Notes: generated by a model not told the origin, from the letters alone. A DNA stretch of 64,000 nucleotides from Rhodospirillales bacterium (GCA_019634165.1 JAHQVT010000010.1:310001-374000); one strand, 5' to 3'. Counted from the first letter of the stretch, positions 15,361 through 25,273 are shown. Program-made: numbers and translations.

Positions 15361-17238
15361 TTAAGCAGAACGACGTTTCATGCCCTGATTACCACCGCGG
15401 CCTTCGTTGCGGCCACCTTCGGCACGGCGCGGACGGTCACCAAATTCACGACGGGCGCCATCACGACCACCATCGCGGCCACCTTCACGCGCGCCATCAC
15501 GGCCGCGGAAGTTACCACCACGATCAGAACGCTCGCCACGTGGCTTGTCAGCAAAACGACCAGCACCACCATCACGACCAGCACCACCATCACGACCAGC
15601 ACCACCATCACGACCAGCACCACCATCACGACCAGCACCGGCATCACGGCCACCATCACGCTGGCCACCTTCGCCACGCGGACGGAAGTTACCACCGCGA
15701 CCGCCATTGCGATCTTCGCGATCCCCACGCGGTGCGCGGTCATCATTGTCGAAACGTGGTTTACGATCAGCGCGGAAATCACCGCCATCACGACGCGGAC
15801 GATCGCCAAAATCACGACGGGCGCCATCACGACCACCATCACGGCCACCGAAACCGCGTGCAGCGCGTTCGCCTTCGCCACGGCCAGCATCGCGACCACC
15901 GTCACGACCGCCGCCGAAACCACGACCGCCATCACGGCCACCGCCGAAACCACCGCGACCACGGCCACCATCGCGACCACCGTCACGACCGCCACCAAAG
16001 CCACCGCGTCCGCCGCCGCCGCCAAAGCCACGACCACCGCCGAAGCCACCACGGCCACGACCGCCATCACGACCACCGCCGCCGCTTGAGCGTGCAGGAG
16101 GCGTTGCATGGAATTCGTGGTTTTCGTCGATTGCAATGTCCTGTTTGATCAGGCGTTCGATGTTGCGAAGCAAGCGAATGTCACGCGGTTCACAGAACGC
16201 AATCGCCGTGCCTTCGGCAGAACCACGACCGGTACGACCAATACGGTGAACATAGCTGTCCGCATCTTGCGGCAAATCGTAGTTCACAACATGGGTAATA
16301 CCCGGAACGTCAATACCACGGGCTGCAACATCGGTTGCGATCAGAACCGGGAACTGACCATTACGGAAGTTCCGCAGGATTTTCTGACGGATGCGCTGCT
16401 GTTTATCACCATGAATCGCATCGCTATCAATGCCTTCATCGCGCAGCTGGAACGAAAGTTCGTCAGCATCGGCTTTGGTTTTGGTGAAGACCAGAACGCG
16501 ATCGGTATCGTCACGTTTGAGAATCTGAACCAGAAGCTTGGTTTTGTCGTGACGTTTCACGAACATACCAACCTGGGTCACACGCTCGGTCACACTTGCC
16601 TGCGGTGCGGTTTCAACTTTAACCGGGTCTTTGAGCAGACGGTCGGTCAGATGTTTGACTTCTGCTGGCATGGTTGCCGAGAACATCACGGTCTGATGTT
16701 TGTGCGGCAATTGGTCAGCAACGGTCAGAACGTCTTCGGAGAAGCCCATGTCAAGCATACGGTCGGCTTCATCAAGGATGAAGACTTCGACATCGTCGAA
16801 ACGAATTGTATTACGTGACATGTGGTCAAGCAGACGACCCGGGGTCGCAACCAGGATATCAACGCCACGGCGAAGTTCCTGAATCTGCGGGCCCATCGGG
16901 GAGCCACCAAAAACAACAGATGAGAAAAGGCGGATGCCTTTTTTGAAATCGCGCAGGCACTGGCCAATCTGGGTTGCCAGTTCGCGGGTCGGCGCAAGAA
17001 TAACGGCGCGCGGCTGACCCGGTTTTGGACGCTGCGGATTTTCAGCAAGACGCTGGAGCAATGGCAGGCAGAATGCAGCGGTTTTACCGCCACCCGTATG
17101 GGAAATACCCATAAGGTCGTGCCCTTCGAGAAGTGCAGGAATCGTCGCAGCCTGGATTTCGGTCGGCGCGGAGAAACCAGCAGCTTCAACATTGCGCAGC
17201 AGGGGCTCGATAAGCTTGAGCCCTTCAAAATTCGTCAT
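15361..17238 (-). CDS. DEAD-box RNA helicase, RhlE-like, with long RG-rich tail
   Basis: A protein of 625 residues. The helicase core has motif I as SHTGGGKT (46-53), Ia PTRELA, motif II in FILDEADRMLDMGF, SAT, and motif VI HRIGRTGR. After about residue 385 comes a 240-residue tail of R, G, D and F (GGRDGGR, GFGGGR). Such tails bind RNA without sequence preference. RhlE-type helicases unwind RNA in ribosome assembly and mRNA decay, often in the cold. Near residues 530-560 the tail contains five direct 18-bp repeats encoding GAGRDG. The start at 17238 has AAGGA upstream and begins MTNFEGLKL, typical of the family; longer in-frame extensions look like leader sequence. Confidence 0.93.
   Translation of the reverse strand: MTNFEGLKLIEPLLRNVEAAGFSAPTEIQAATIPALLEGHDLMGISHTGGGKTAAFCLPLLQRLAENPQRPKPGQPRAVILAPTRELATQIGQCLRDFKKGIRLFSSVVFGGSPMGPQIQELRRGVDILVATPGRLLDHMSRNTIRFDDVEVFILDEADRMLDMGFSEDVLTVADQLPHKHQTVMFSATMPAEVKHLTDRLLKDPVKVETAPQASVTERVTQVGMFVKRHDKTKLLVQILKRDDTDRVLVFTKTKADADELSFQLRDEGIDSDAIHGDKQQRIRQKILRNFRNGQFPVLIATDVAARGIDVPGITHVVNYDLPQDADSYVHRIGRTGRGSAEGTAIAFCEPRDIRLLRNIERLIKQDIAIDENHEFHATPPARSSGGGGRDGGRGRGGFGGGRGFGGGGGRGGFGGGRDGGRDGGRGRGGFGGGRDGGRGFGGGRDGGRDAGRGEGERAARGFGGRDGGRDGARRDFGDRPRRDGGDFRADRKPRFDNDDRAPRGDREDRNGGRGGNFRPRGEGGQRDGGRDAGAGRDGGAGRDGGAGRDGGAGRDGGAGRFADKPRGERSDRGGNFRGRDGAREGGRDGGRDGARREFGDRPRRAEGGRNEGRGGNQGMKRRSA
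15557..15646. repeat. Five 18-bp direct repeats inside the helicase gene
   Basis: The unit CGACCAGCACCACCATCA (plus strand) occurs four times without change from 15557 to 15628 and once more with two changes to 15646. Each unit encodes GAGRDG in the RG-rich tail, so copy-number change would keep the frame. Confidence 0.9.
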
Positions 17239-17698
17239 AAAGGTAATGTCCTTCGTTATCCGGTGGCGACATGTTAACGCCAATGGTGCCTGCTCAAACG
17301 CAGTCATGACCGGTAACGCGGCAAAGAAGCCACTGCGTCGGACCCTGCAAGAGAGGCAATGATGTGAGGTCACAACGTCATCACGTTGTAACCACCCTCC
17401 TCGCCTTTGATACAGTTCCTGACAGCTGATTCTGTCTTTGCAAGCGAAGGAATGAGCCGGGTGATACAGGGGCTTCTGATTAATGTCAATCACAGCCCGC
17501 GCCGGTCAGCCATGCAAAAACGCGATATGGGGAATTTAATCGTCGCCCCAAAGCACGCGGGAACCCTTGATCACGCCGAACCCATTTCCCCCGCAACGCC
17601 TTGGCAACGCTTGCAACTGGGCCATCGGGCCGACAATCCGCGCAACGATGACAGACATCGTATTTCGCAAGACATTGTCTGATTGCATTTTAATTTTT
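17239..17698. other. 460-base gap: helicase leader region and no supported gene
   Basis: The part next to the helicase start is likely a long 5' leader. It contains a hairpin, ACAACGT / ACGTTGT with loop CATC (17372-17389), extended by GGT/ACC. A minus-strand reading of about 40 codons ending at 17536 (...GSRVLWGDD) is open but lacks convincing signals; I leave it unannotated. Confidence 0.5.
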
Positions 17699-18619
17699 TC
17701 AGGGCGTTTGTTTTTTGACCGCGAGAATGCGTTTGCCTGTCTGCTGTAGGAAAACGCCAGACAGAATCGCCAGCACCGCAACAATATCAAGAGTTGCGAC
17801 CGGCTCGCCAATCAGGACTATTCCAATCGCCATCGCCACAAGAGGCGGTAAATAGGTCACCCCGGATGCGGCCATCGCACCAAGATTTTCGACAATGAAA
17901 TAATACAGAATATAGGCAAGACCGGTTCCAAGAATGCCCAAACCAACCACAAGCCCCCACGCAGCTTGTGCATCACTAAAGACTGCGTCAATCCCGGTAT
18001 AGTTGGTTGTCAGGGCAAATATCGCCGTGGCGATGCCGATTTGATAGGTCGATAACGCCACTGCGGAAAGCCTGAGCGGTGTAATGAATTTGCGCGCATA
18101 GACAAACGAACAGCCGACACTTAATGCGCCGCCCACCATATAGGCCGTCCCAACCAGACTGATCGCACCACCAGCCATTTGATCCGCATCGAGTTGCCAA
18201 GGCCTGGCTATCAGCACGACACCGGCAAAGCCCAACACCACACCGCCAATCGACTTAAAGGTTGGCCGTTCTTCGCGCAGAAAGACCAAAGCCGTCACAA
18301 ATGCGAAAAGGGGGATTGATCCACTGAGCATCCCGGCAACGCTTGAGAGTAAAAGGGCAGCCCCCTTGGCAAAGGCAAAGTAATAGATCGCGGTTGCCAG
18401 CAAGGCCATCACAGCGAAATGGTGAATATGGCGCATGTCACGCAGGCGAATTTCGCCGCGTATCACAGCAAAAATCAGCAAGGGCACAAAGCCAAAAACC
18501 ACGCGCAAAAAGGCGACCTGTTGCGGCGTAATATAATCGGCCGCCCATTTCATGAAGATGAAGTTGCTTCCCCAAATGACACCGAGCAAGACAAAGGCAA
18601 AATAAGCAATCGTTTTCAT
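17699..18619 (-). CDS. EamA/DMT-family transporter
   Basis: An integral membrane protein of 306 residues with about ten hydrophobic segments arranged as two EamA halves. It begins FAFVLLGVIWGSNFIFMKWAADYITPQQVAFLRVVFGFVPL, the classic start of the drug/metabolite exporters. Members export amino acids, nucleosides or other metabolites; the substrate here is unknown. It stands alone on the minus strand between the helicase leader and an SDR gene. Confidence 0.9.
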   Translation of the reverse strand: MKTIAYFAFVLLGVIWGSNFIFMKWAADYITPQQVAFLRVVFGFVPLLIFAVIRGEIRLRDMRHIHHFAVMALLATAIYYFAFAKGAALLLSSVAGMLSGSIPLFAFVTALVFLREERPTFKSIGGVVLGFAGVVLIARPWQLDADQMAGGAISLVGTAYMVGGALSVGCSFVYARKFITPLRLSAVALSTYQIGIATAIFALTTNYTGIDAVFSDAQAAWGLVVGLGILGTGLAYILYYFIVENLGAMAASGVTYLPPLVAMAIGIVLIGEPVATLDIVAVLAILSGVFLQQTGKRILAVKKQTP

Positions 18620-18743
18620 TTTAAGGGCACTGCTCGTTAAACTGGCCAGATAGGAGAAGACATATAAGCGAAGACATCACATCAAAACAGACAATGCCAA
18701 ATGGACGGCATTGCCTGTAACTATTCGCGATCAAACCCGCCGA

Positions 18744-19448
18744 TCACACCGAGCGGGTAATGCCTCCATCGACCCGGATATTTTGCCCGGTGATGTAGCC
18801 TGCCCCGTCAGAAGCAAGAAACGCGATGGTCGCAGCAATTTCTTCGCTTTTGCCATAGCGGCCCATCGGCACCCGATCACGTCGTTCATCGGTTTCGGGC
18901 AAACTGTCGATAAAGCCCGGCAAAACATTATTCATGCGAATGTTTTCGGCTGCGTATTTATCGGCAAACAATTTGGTAAAGGCCGCAAGCCCGGCGCGAA
19001 ACACACCCGAAGTCGGAAAAACCGGATCGGGTTCAAACGCGGCAAAGGTCGAGATATTGATGATGACGCCCCCACCTTGCTTTTGCATGATCGGGGTGAC
19101 CATCCGGGTTGGACGCACCGCATTGAGGAAATAAACATCCATGCCGGTATGCCAATCGTCATCGGTCAGTTCCAAAACCGGTTTGCGCGGGCCATGCCCG
19201 GCGGAATTGACCAACACATCGACACGGCCCCATTTTTCCATCGCAAGATCGACCAGACGCTGAAGGTCATCGTTTGACTGGTTTGAGCCCGTCACACCAA
19301 TACCGCCAAGCTCTGCGGCCAGTGCTTCGCCCTTGCCCGAAGATGACAGGATGGCAATTTTATAGCCATCCGCGGCCAGTTTGCGGGCTGCATCAGCGCC
19401 CATACCGCTGCCACCTGCTGTAATCAGTGCTACTTTTTCTATTGTCAT
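18744..19448 (-). CDS. Atypical short-chain dehydrogenase/reductase lacking the Tyr-Lys pair
   Basis: A protein of 234 residues with an NAD(P)-binding Rossmann start ITAGGSGMGADAARKL, the NSAG motif (VLVNSAGHG) and a C-terminal TGQNIRVDGG, all standard for classical SDRs. The active-site segment normally YSASK reads SGVFRAGLAAFTK, so the catalytic tyrosine and lysine are replaced by serine and arginine. The serine of the triad survives in NISTFAAF. It may be a non-catalytic binder or use another chemistry. It is divergent from a LysR gene, which probably regulates it. Confidence 0.85.
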   Translation of the reverse strand: MTIEKVALITAGGSGMGADAARKLAADGYKIAILSSSGKGEALAAELGGIGVTGSNQSNDDLQRLVDLAMEKWGRVDVLVNSAGHGPRKPVLELTDDDWHTGMDVYFLNAVRPTRMVTPIMQKQGGGVIINISTFAAFEPDPVFPTSGVFRAGLAAFTKLFADKYAAENIRMNNVLPGFIDSLPETDERRDRVPMGRYGKSEEIAATIAFLASDGAGYITGQNIRVDGGITRSV

Positions 19449-19599
19449 AACGGCTCCTTACAACTCCTTGCGAATCCTTACGACTCTTTGCATTTGCTTT
19501 ATTGTCGTATTGATAAACTTTGATACTGTAGAATTTATGCGCTTCAGACCAGCGACACAAACCAGATTTGCAGCGATAAGAGTGTAGAAAAACTATTCG

Positions 19600-20496
19600 A
19601 TGAAGAAAACAGACAGCCAAATTCCGCCGTTAAACAGCCTGCGCGCATTCGATGCGGCTGGTCGGCATCTTAATTTCAGGATTGCTGCCGAAGAACTTGG
19701 CGTCACACAAGGGGCGGTCGCCCAGCATGTGCGTGGTCTGGAATCTTATTTGGGGTTGGCCCTTCTTGATCGTTTGCCACGCGGTGTGGCCTTAACAGAG
19801 AACGGCCAGCGCTTTCATGCGGAAATCAGCCGTGCCTTTGAGATTATCCGCAACGCCACCCAAACGCTGCAGCCCCAATCAACCCATCTGACCATCAGCG
19901 TCACGCCAACATTCGCCGCAAAATGGTTGATCCCGCGCCTGCCTGATTTCACGGCTGAAAACCCGCAAATTGAACTGCGGATTGTTGCGACAGAAAAGGC
20001 ATCAAACTTTCATTCTGACGGGGTGGATCTTGCTGTTCGTCAAACCAGCTCGTCCTTTGCGGCCGGGCTTGTTGCCGATTTGCTGTTCGAACAAGATATC
20101 ATTTCGGTATGCAGCCCGGCGATAGGTGCGAAATTCAACCTGCCCCTGCAAATCACCGATCTTGATCAGATTATTCTTATTCACGACTCGCACAATTTAT
20201 GGCCGGAATATCTGAAACTTGTCTTTGGTCACGAAATCCCCGACAGGGCAAAGAATGTCCGCCTTAACCAGACAAGCCTTGCAATTGACGCGGCCCTTTC
20301 GGGACAGGGCATTGCACTGGCCAGCCGTTTTTTGGTTGAGCAAGATCTGGCCGCGGGCCGCCTGATTCAGCCGTTTGAGCAACGCCTTCGTGCCGGACGC
20401 GACTTTTATCTTGTCACCCCACGCGACAGTAAAAAACCCGCAGCATGCCATCAGGTACGGCAATGGATGTTGAAATGGAAAACTGCAAATCGATGA
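19600..20496 (+). CDS. LysR-family transcriptional regulator (GcvA-like)
   Basis: A protein of 298 residues. The N-terminal winged helix-turn-helix reads LNSLRAFDAAGRHLNFRIAAEELGVTQGAVAQHVRGLE (written here across residues about 11-50), typical of the GcvA subgroup. The remainder is the LysR ligand-binding domain. LysR proteins usually control a divergent neighbour and respond to a small metabolite. The divergent SDR gene, 151 bases away, is the obvious target. Confidence 0.9.
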   Translation: MKKTDSQIPPLNSLRAFDAAGRHLNFRIAAEELGVTQGAVAQHVRGLESYLGLALLDRLPRGVALTENGQRFHAEISRAFEIIRNATQTLQPQSTHLTISVTPTFAAKWLIPRLPDFTAENPQIELRIVATEKASNFHSDGVDLAVRQTSSSFAAGLVADLLFEQDIISVCSPAIGAKFNLPLQITDLDQIILIHDSHNLWPEYLKLVFGHEIPDRAKNVRLNQTSLAIDAALSGQGIALASRFLVEQDLAAGRLIQPFEQRLRAGRDFYLVTPRDSKKPAACHQVRQWMLKWKTANR

Positions 20497-20580
20497 CATC
20501 TTGCCGCTGAATTAACATTCAAGACATCATTTCTCATCTATAGCTTCACGATCACACTGCATATAGAAGGATTTAGCAAA

Positions 20581-22251
20581 ATGCGGTTTCGGGTTGTCAC
20601 TGGAATTTTTTCCATTCCTGCCATTTGTTTGCTGACGCTCATTGCGATTGTCGCGACCGTGGCACTGAACTATCAAACCAGTCTTCGGAATGGAAAATAC
20701 GAGCAGATTTCAAATCTGACCGAAGGTGCTGTCACCATCGTCAATACCTATGTGGCCAAAGCCAAATCAGGTGAGATGAGCGAAGCTGACGCCAAAGCCG
20801 CCGCCCTTGGCATCCTTAATGCGTATCGCTTTGACGGTGAGAACTATATCTATGCCACCGATTACAGCCACTGCATGGTGCTTGATCCCTTAAGCCCGGA
20901 AGATGTTGGGAAATGTAACCCTGACAGCAAGGTTCGGAGCATGATCGTCAAAACCGCACAGTCGGGTGGCGGCATCATTACCTATGAAACCAAGAAACCG
21001 GGTGAAGGCGACAAGCGGATTGAAAAAGCAGCTTATGTTCGCCCCATCAAGGAGTGGAAGTGGGCGCTTGGTGCTGGCGTTTATATGGATGACGTTCAGT
21101 CCGAATTTGTCAGCGTGATGCAGAACATCGCGATCATTTCGATTATCGCAATTACGATTGCCGGTATTTTGTCATGGATGGTTGGCACACGGATTACCAA
21201 AAGCATCGTTGGCCTGAACAACAGCATTCGCACCATTGCAGATGGCAATTACAAGGCACCGGTCGAAACGCAATCGCATTTCGTTGAAATTGGCGATATG
21301 GGGGCTGGTGTTCTTGCGCTGCGCGATAAATCGGCAAAGGCACAACAGCTTGAAGACGATGCCGCAAGCCAGAAGCAAAATGATGAACAGGCGCGCCGTG
21401 CAAATATCCGTTCCATTGCCGAAAAACTTAAAAGCGAAGTTGGTGGCATTGCCGGTGCGGTGAACACATCTGTTACGCGCAGTAACGACCTTGCGATCAG
21501 CATGGCCCATAATGCCGATGGCATTCTGGGGCAAAGCCAGCAAGTTGCATCTGCTGCGGGTGAGGTTTCGCAGAACGTTGACGCCGTTGCCGCAGCGACC
21601 GAGCAACTTTCATCCTCGATCACGGAAATCAACATGCAGATTTCCCAGATGTCGAACACCGTCGAACGTGCAACCGATGAAAGCCAAAGCGCGTCAAACG
21701 ACGTTGCCGGTCTGTCCAACACGGTTGAAAAGATCAAAGAAATCATTGGCCTGATCAATGATATTGCCGGTCAAACCAACCTTTTGGCCTTGAACGCAAC
21801 GATTGAGGCTGCCCGTGCGGGCGAAGCCGGTAAGGGCTTTGCCGTTGTTGCAAACGAGGTCAAAAACCTTGCGACACAGACCGCAAAGGCAACGGACGAG
21901 ATCGCAGCCCAGATCAACGATATCGTTGATGGCACCGAACGCGCGGTTACCGGTATTTCGAAGGTTTCGGAAACCATCGAACAGGTCCGCGGAGCTTCGA
22001 CCGCGATTGCCGCAGCAATCGAGGAACAAGGTGCCGCGACACAGGAAATTTCAGGCAACGCAAACCGCAGTGCGGATGGCGTTAAACAGATTTCCCATAG
22101 CGTGGATGAAACCATGAAAAGCGCGCAAGGAACGACCGAAGATGCCGCCGAACTGAAATCGGCATCGGCGGAACTTTCCAACCGTTCAACCGAACTGACC
22201 CAGATCATTGAGCGTTTCTCAAGCGATCTGATCAAACAGTCGGAAAGTTAA
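20581..22251 (+). CDS. Methyl-accepting chemotaxis protein with Cache domain
   Basis: A protein of 556 residues. A membrane helix at about 8-29 is followed by a single-Cache periplasmic domain (about 35-185, with [13 protein letters not shown] and [12 protein letters not shown] at its end), a second helix (about 188-207), HAMP (about 208-260), and a cytoplasmic signalling coiled coil whose hairpin tip is [19 protein letters not shown]. Cache_2 receptors bind small organic acids and similar ligands outside the inner membrane and steer CheA. There is no C-terminal NWETF-type tether. A GAAGGA site precedes the start. It is monocistronic, with its own terminator. The ligand is unknown. Confidence 0.93.
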   Translation: MRFRVVTGIFSIPAICLLTLIAIVATVALNYQTSLRNGKYEQISNLTEGAVTIVNTYVAKAKSGEMSEADAKAAALGILNAYRFDGENYIYATDYSHCMVLDPLSPEDVGKCNPDSKVRSMIVKTAQSGGGIITYETKKPGEGDKRIEKAAYVRPIKEWKWALGAGVYMDDVQSEFVSVMQNIAIISIIAITIAGILSWMVGTRITKSIVGLNNSIRTIADGNYKAPVETQSHFVEIGDMGAGVLALRDKSAKAQQLEDDAASQKQNDEQARRANIRSIAEKLKSEVGGIAGAVNTSVTRSNDLAISMAHNADGILGQSQQVASAAGEVSQNVDAVAAATEQLSSSITEINMQISQMSNTVERATDESQSASNDVAGLSNTVEKIKEIIGLINDIAGQTNLLALNATIEAARAGEAGKGFAVVANEVKNLATQTAKATDEIAAQINDIVDGTERAVTGISKVSETIEQVRGASTAIAAAIEEQGAATQEISGNANRSADGVKQISHSVDETMKSAQGTTEDAAELKSASAELSNRSTELTQIIERFSSDLIKQSES

Positions 22252-22295
22252 GCCCATCGCCCAGTGCGCAGTGCGCAAAGACACATGCACCACGC

Positions 22296-22330
22296 AAAAA
22301 GGCCGGCCTTGGAAAAGACCGGCCTTTTTT
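22296..22330. terminator. Bidirectional terminator between the chemoreceptor gene and pheA
   Basis: The stem AAAAAGGCCGGCCTT / AAGACCGGCCTTTTT (one G-T pair) with loop GGAA has A and T runs on both sides, so it can stop both converging genes. Confidence 0.9.
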
Positions 22331-22352
22331 ATGTTCTTAAATGCCCAAGCGG

Positions 22353-23213
22353 TTATTCCGCTGGAAGATCGTTTTCGCGGCGGAATGGGTGGGCTGGATA
22401 GACACCAAGAATGCGCACTTCATGAGAGAAGAATTGCAATTCTTCCAGCGCGTGGCGCAGGCCAAGCTGTTCGGGATGGGCTTCGACTTCGGCGAAAAAC
22501 TGGGTGGCGGTAAAATGGCCTTCGACCATGTAGCTTTCAAGCTTGGTCATATTGATGCCATTGGTGGCAAAGCCGCCCAGCGCCTTATATAACGCGGCCG
22601 CGACGTTGCGCACACGGAAGACAAAGCTTGTCACAACCGGGGTGCCGTCATTGGGAATGTTTAGCGGTTCACGGGCCAGAATGATAAAGCGCGTGGTGTT
22701 ATGAGCGGCGTCTTCGACTTCGGTGCGCAGGATATCAAGGCCATAAATCTCGGCGGCCAGCGCGGGTGCTATGGCGGCAATTGATTTATCGCCGCGATCA
22801 GCGACTTCTTTGGCACAGCCTGCTGTATCGGGGCCAACCACCGCATTCACACCAAGTTCCTTGCGCAGTTTGCGGCATTGACCAAGGGCGTGAACGTGGC
22901 TGTGGATTTCTTTGATGTCTTCGATCTTGGTGCCCGGAACGCCAACCAGTGCGTGGTTAATCCGCAGGAAGGTTTCACCGATAATATGCACACCCGATTC
23001 GGGCAAAATATGGTGAACATCGGCCACACGACCAGCAAGGGTGTTGTCGATCGGAATTACCGCCAGTTCGACTTCGCCTTCTTCCAATGCACTAAAGGCG
23101 CCTTCAAAGGTCCGATACGGTACTGTCGTTGCACCCGGAAAGGCACGACGGGCTGCCTGATCGGAATAGGCACCGTGCATTCCCTGAAAAGCGATCCTTT
23201 GTTGCGCAGTCAT
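22353..23213 (-). CDS. pheA: Prephenate dehydratase
   Basis: A protein of 286 residues, a stand-alone dehydratase without a chorismate mutase domain, as in many alphaproteobacteria. It starts IAFQGMHGAYSDQAAR, has the catalytic TRF motif (HNTTRFIIL), and a C-terminal ACT domain (about 195-275, NGINMTKLESYMVEGHF) for phenylalanine feedback, with ESYM in place of the common ESRP. It converts prephenate to phenylpyruvate in phenylalanine synthesis. It follows kdsB on the same strand after 146 bases and shares a terminator with the chemoreceptor gene. Confidence 0.95.
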   Translation of the reverse strand: MTAQQRIAFQGMHGAYSDQAARRAFPGATTVPYRTFEGAFSALEEGEVELAVIPIDNTLAGRVADVHHILPESGVHIIGETFLRINHALVGVPGTKIEDIKEIHSHVHALGQCRKLRKELGVNAVVGPDTAGCAKEVADRGDKSIAAIAPALAAEIYGLDILRTEVEDAAHNTTRFIILAREPLNIPNDGTPVVTSFVFRVRNVAAALYKALGGFATNGINMTKLESYMVEGHFTATQFFAEVEAHPEQLGLRHALEELQFFSHEVRILGVYPAHPFRRENDLPAE

Positions 23214-23359
23214 ATGGCTGTTTCCTGATGATTCTAAAGTGTTCTAGGTTCGAATTACGCGCTGTTCCCATTCGGCCACATATGGGGCGAATATCAACAA
23301 CTTGGACAGAAGACCCTAATTGGGGTGTAAACTCAATCCCATGCTTGAAATGGTCGAAT

Positions 23360-24106
23360 TCAGGCCTTGCCGCCTAACACAAGTCGGGCGCGTTCAAGGT
23401 CTTCGACGGTATCCACGCCAAGCGGCACACCATCGACCAATGCCACCGCAATGACCATGCCGTTTTCAAGCGCGCGGAGCTGTTCGAGTTTTTCGCGGCT
23501 TTCCAATTCGGCCGGTGGCAGGGCGACAAACCGATCAAGGGCCGCCCGGCGATAGGTATAAAGACCGATATGATGATAGAGCGGCCCGTCGCCATAAGGG
23601 GCGGTTGCGCGGGTGAAATAAAGGGCGCGCGCCACACGGCCATTGCCAAAGGCCGCGACGGCCTTAACCACATTGGGGTTGGTGCGTTCCTCAACACGTT
23701 TAATTTCGGCCGCCAGTGTTGCGATATCAACCAACGGATCACTAAGCGGTTCAAACACCGCACGAATGTCAGCAGCATCAATGGTTGGCAAATCGCCCTG
23801 CACATTGACCACCGCATCGTATTTTCCTTCGGGATCGAAAGACTGCAATGCTTGATGCACACGGTCCGACCCGCTGGGAAGGTCAGGATCGGTCAGGACC
23901 GCAATGCCGCCAGCTTCGGTGATTACATCGGCAATTTCCTGTTCGGCACAAGCCACCAGAACCGGGCCAATTTTGGCTTCAAGCGCACGGCGCCAGACCT
24001 GAACGATCATTGGCGCGCCGCAAATATCAGCCAATGGCTTATTGGGCAGGCGCGTGGATGCCATACGAGCAGGAATTACAACAACAGGATTGCGCGGCGT
24101 CGACAT
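23360..24106 (-). CDS. kdsB: 3-deoxy-manno-octulosonate cytidylyltransferase
   Basis: A protein of 248 residues with the nucleotidyltransferase start [19 protein letters not shown], a [10 protein letters not shown] metal/CTP motif and [10 protein letters not shown]. It activates Kdo as CMP-Kdo for the inner core of lipopolysaccharide, indicating a Gram-negative cell envelope. It is upstream of pheA, a common alphaproteobacterial neighbour pair, and divergent from cycM. Confidence 0.95.
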   Translation of the reverse strand: MSTPRNPVVVIPARMASTRLPNKPLADICGAPMIVQVWRRALEAKIGPVLVACAEQEIADVITEAGGIAVLTDPDLPSGSDRVHQALQSFDPEGKYDAVVNVQGDLPTIDAADIRAVFEPLSDPLVDIATLAAEIKRVEERTNPNVVKAVAAFGNGRVARALYFTRATAPYGDGPLYHHIGLYTYRRAALDRFVALPPAELESREKLEQLRALENGMVIAVALVDGVPLGVDTVEDLERARLVLGGKA

Positions 24107-24503
24107 TTTAAAACTCCGGTCAGGTTCAAATTACCTGTGTTTGATCTTGCGCAATGCATGACCCAAACAGCCAATGGCAAAACAACAGGTATTGGGTTCA
24201 GATCCTAATCGGCGCGACATTAGCCGGTTTTTGGGGGATGGCGAAAGGCGGAATCGTTTTTAAAATGCGACAAAGGTTGATGATTTTACGCCCTAGACTA
24301 AAGTTCAAGAGCATCCGATTTCGCCTTGGTGTTTAAGAAAGGTTGATGCAAATCGCTGAAACGTATAGTTTCCCACCGAACAGTTTTGCCTGCGGTTACA
24401 TGTGTGTTTCTCATTTACGAGGATTGCCAAGGGGCGCATGGATAAGCTGAGTATATTATAAATGAGAAACCTGAGAGTGATTAGGCTGTAACGGGGTCCC
24501 GTC
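24107..24503. other. 397-base divergent control region between kdsB and cycM
   Basis: It must hold the promoters of both genes, but I cannot fix -35/-10 boxes with confidence. Its main visible structure is a 12-bp perfect inverted repeat at 24406-24470. The part near cycM is A+T-rich (GTATATTATAAATGAG). Confidence 0.5.
24406..24470. repeat. 12-bp perfect inverted repeat upstream of cycM
   Basis: Arms GTTTCTCATTTA (24406-24417) and TAAATGAGAAAC (24459-24470) are 41 bases apart and end 33 bases before the cycM start. They could be two operator half-sites or form a leader stem. Confidence 0.55.
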
Positions 24504-25106
24504 ATGAACACGATGGAAATCAACAAGATCGTAGCCGGAGTCATTTGCGCCGTGCTTTTGGTAATCGTTGTCGGCAAGATCGGCAGCGCACTGGTTCATC
24601 CCGATGAACTTGAAGCACCGGCTTATCCGTTCTCCGAAGAACTGATGGCAGGTGCAAATGCTGATGTAGCTGCGCCAGCCGCACCGGCAGGTCCGGAACC
24701 GATTCTTGCCATGTTGGCATCTGCTGATCTTGGCCAAGGCGAAAAAGTCTTTAAAAAATGCGCATCCTGCCATGATGTTGATAAAGGTGGTCCGAATAAA
24801 ACCGGCCCGAACCTGTATGGCATCGTCGGGGCGAATTTCGCGCATAGGAGCGACTTCTCTTATTCCGATGGTATGGCCAATCATGGCAGTGCCTGGGGCT
24901 TTGAGGAGCTGAACGCGTTCCTTTACAAGCCGCGCGATTATATCGATGGCACGAAAATGAGCTTCGGTGGTCTGAAAAAGGCATCGGATCGTGCAGCCGT
25001 CATTGCATGGCTGAACACCAAATCTGATAGCCCGCTTGCTTTCCCGGACCCAGCAGAAGCAGCCGCCGCTGTTGCACCGGCTGAAGGCGATGCAACAGCG
25101 CAGTAA
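24504..25106 (+). CDS. cycM: Membrane-anchored class I cytochrome c (CycM type)
   Basis: A protein of 200 residues. An uncleaved N-terminal anchor (IVAGVICAVLLVIVVGKIGSAL) is followed by an A/P-rich linker (about 40-70), the haem motif CASCH at 86-90, and M152 in GTKMSFGGL as sixth ligand. It resembles mitochondrial cytochrome c tethered to the inner membrane, as in the CycM/c552 proteins that pass electrons from the bc1 complex to an aa3-type oxidase in alphaproteobacteria. An unusual Ala/Pro/Glu tail follows the haem domain. It has its own terminator. Confidence 0.92.
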   Translation: MNTMEINKIVAGVICAVLLVIVVGKIGSALVHPDELEAPAYPFSEELMAGANADVAAPAAPAGPEPILAMLASADLGQGEKVFKKCASCHDVDKGGPNKTGPNLYGIVGANFAHRSDFSYSDGMANHGSAWGFEELNAFLYKPRDYIDGTKMSFGGLKKASDRAAVIAWLNTKSDSPLAFPDPAEAAAAVAPAEGDATAQ

Positions 25107-25153
25107 CGGCAACTGAAACTGAACAGATTTTTTCTGATCAGACATTGATTTTT

Positions 25154-25187
25154 AACAGGGGACAGGTAACTGTCCCCTGTTTGCTTT
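25154..25187 (+). terminator. Terminator after cycM
   Basis: Perfect 12-bp stem AACAGGGGACAG / CTGTCCCCTGTT with loop GTAA, followed by TGCTTTT, 48 bases after the stop. Confidence 0.8.
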
Positions 25188-25273
25188 TGGTGGCCCGTTT
25201 TTGCCGACAATAGCAAATCTTGTTGCGGTACATCGCCGCGCCCCACCACCAAACCCAACAGGGATGCGCCTTC

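Noticed and set aside
15540-16148. Histidine-rich plus-strand frame of 202 codons opposite the helicase tail.
   Set aside because: It is the reverse reading of the repeated GAGRDG/GGR codons. The helicase frame is the conserved one.
15310-16249. Long Thr-rich and Pro/Ser/Arg-rich frames opposite the helicase tail.
   Set aside because: Low-complexity mirror readings of the RG-rich tail with no independent support.
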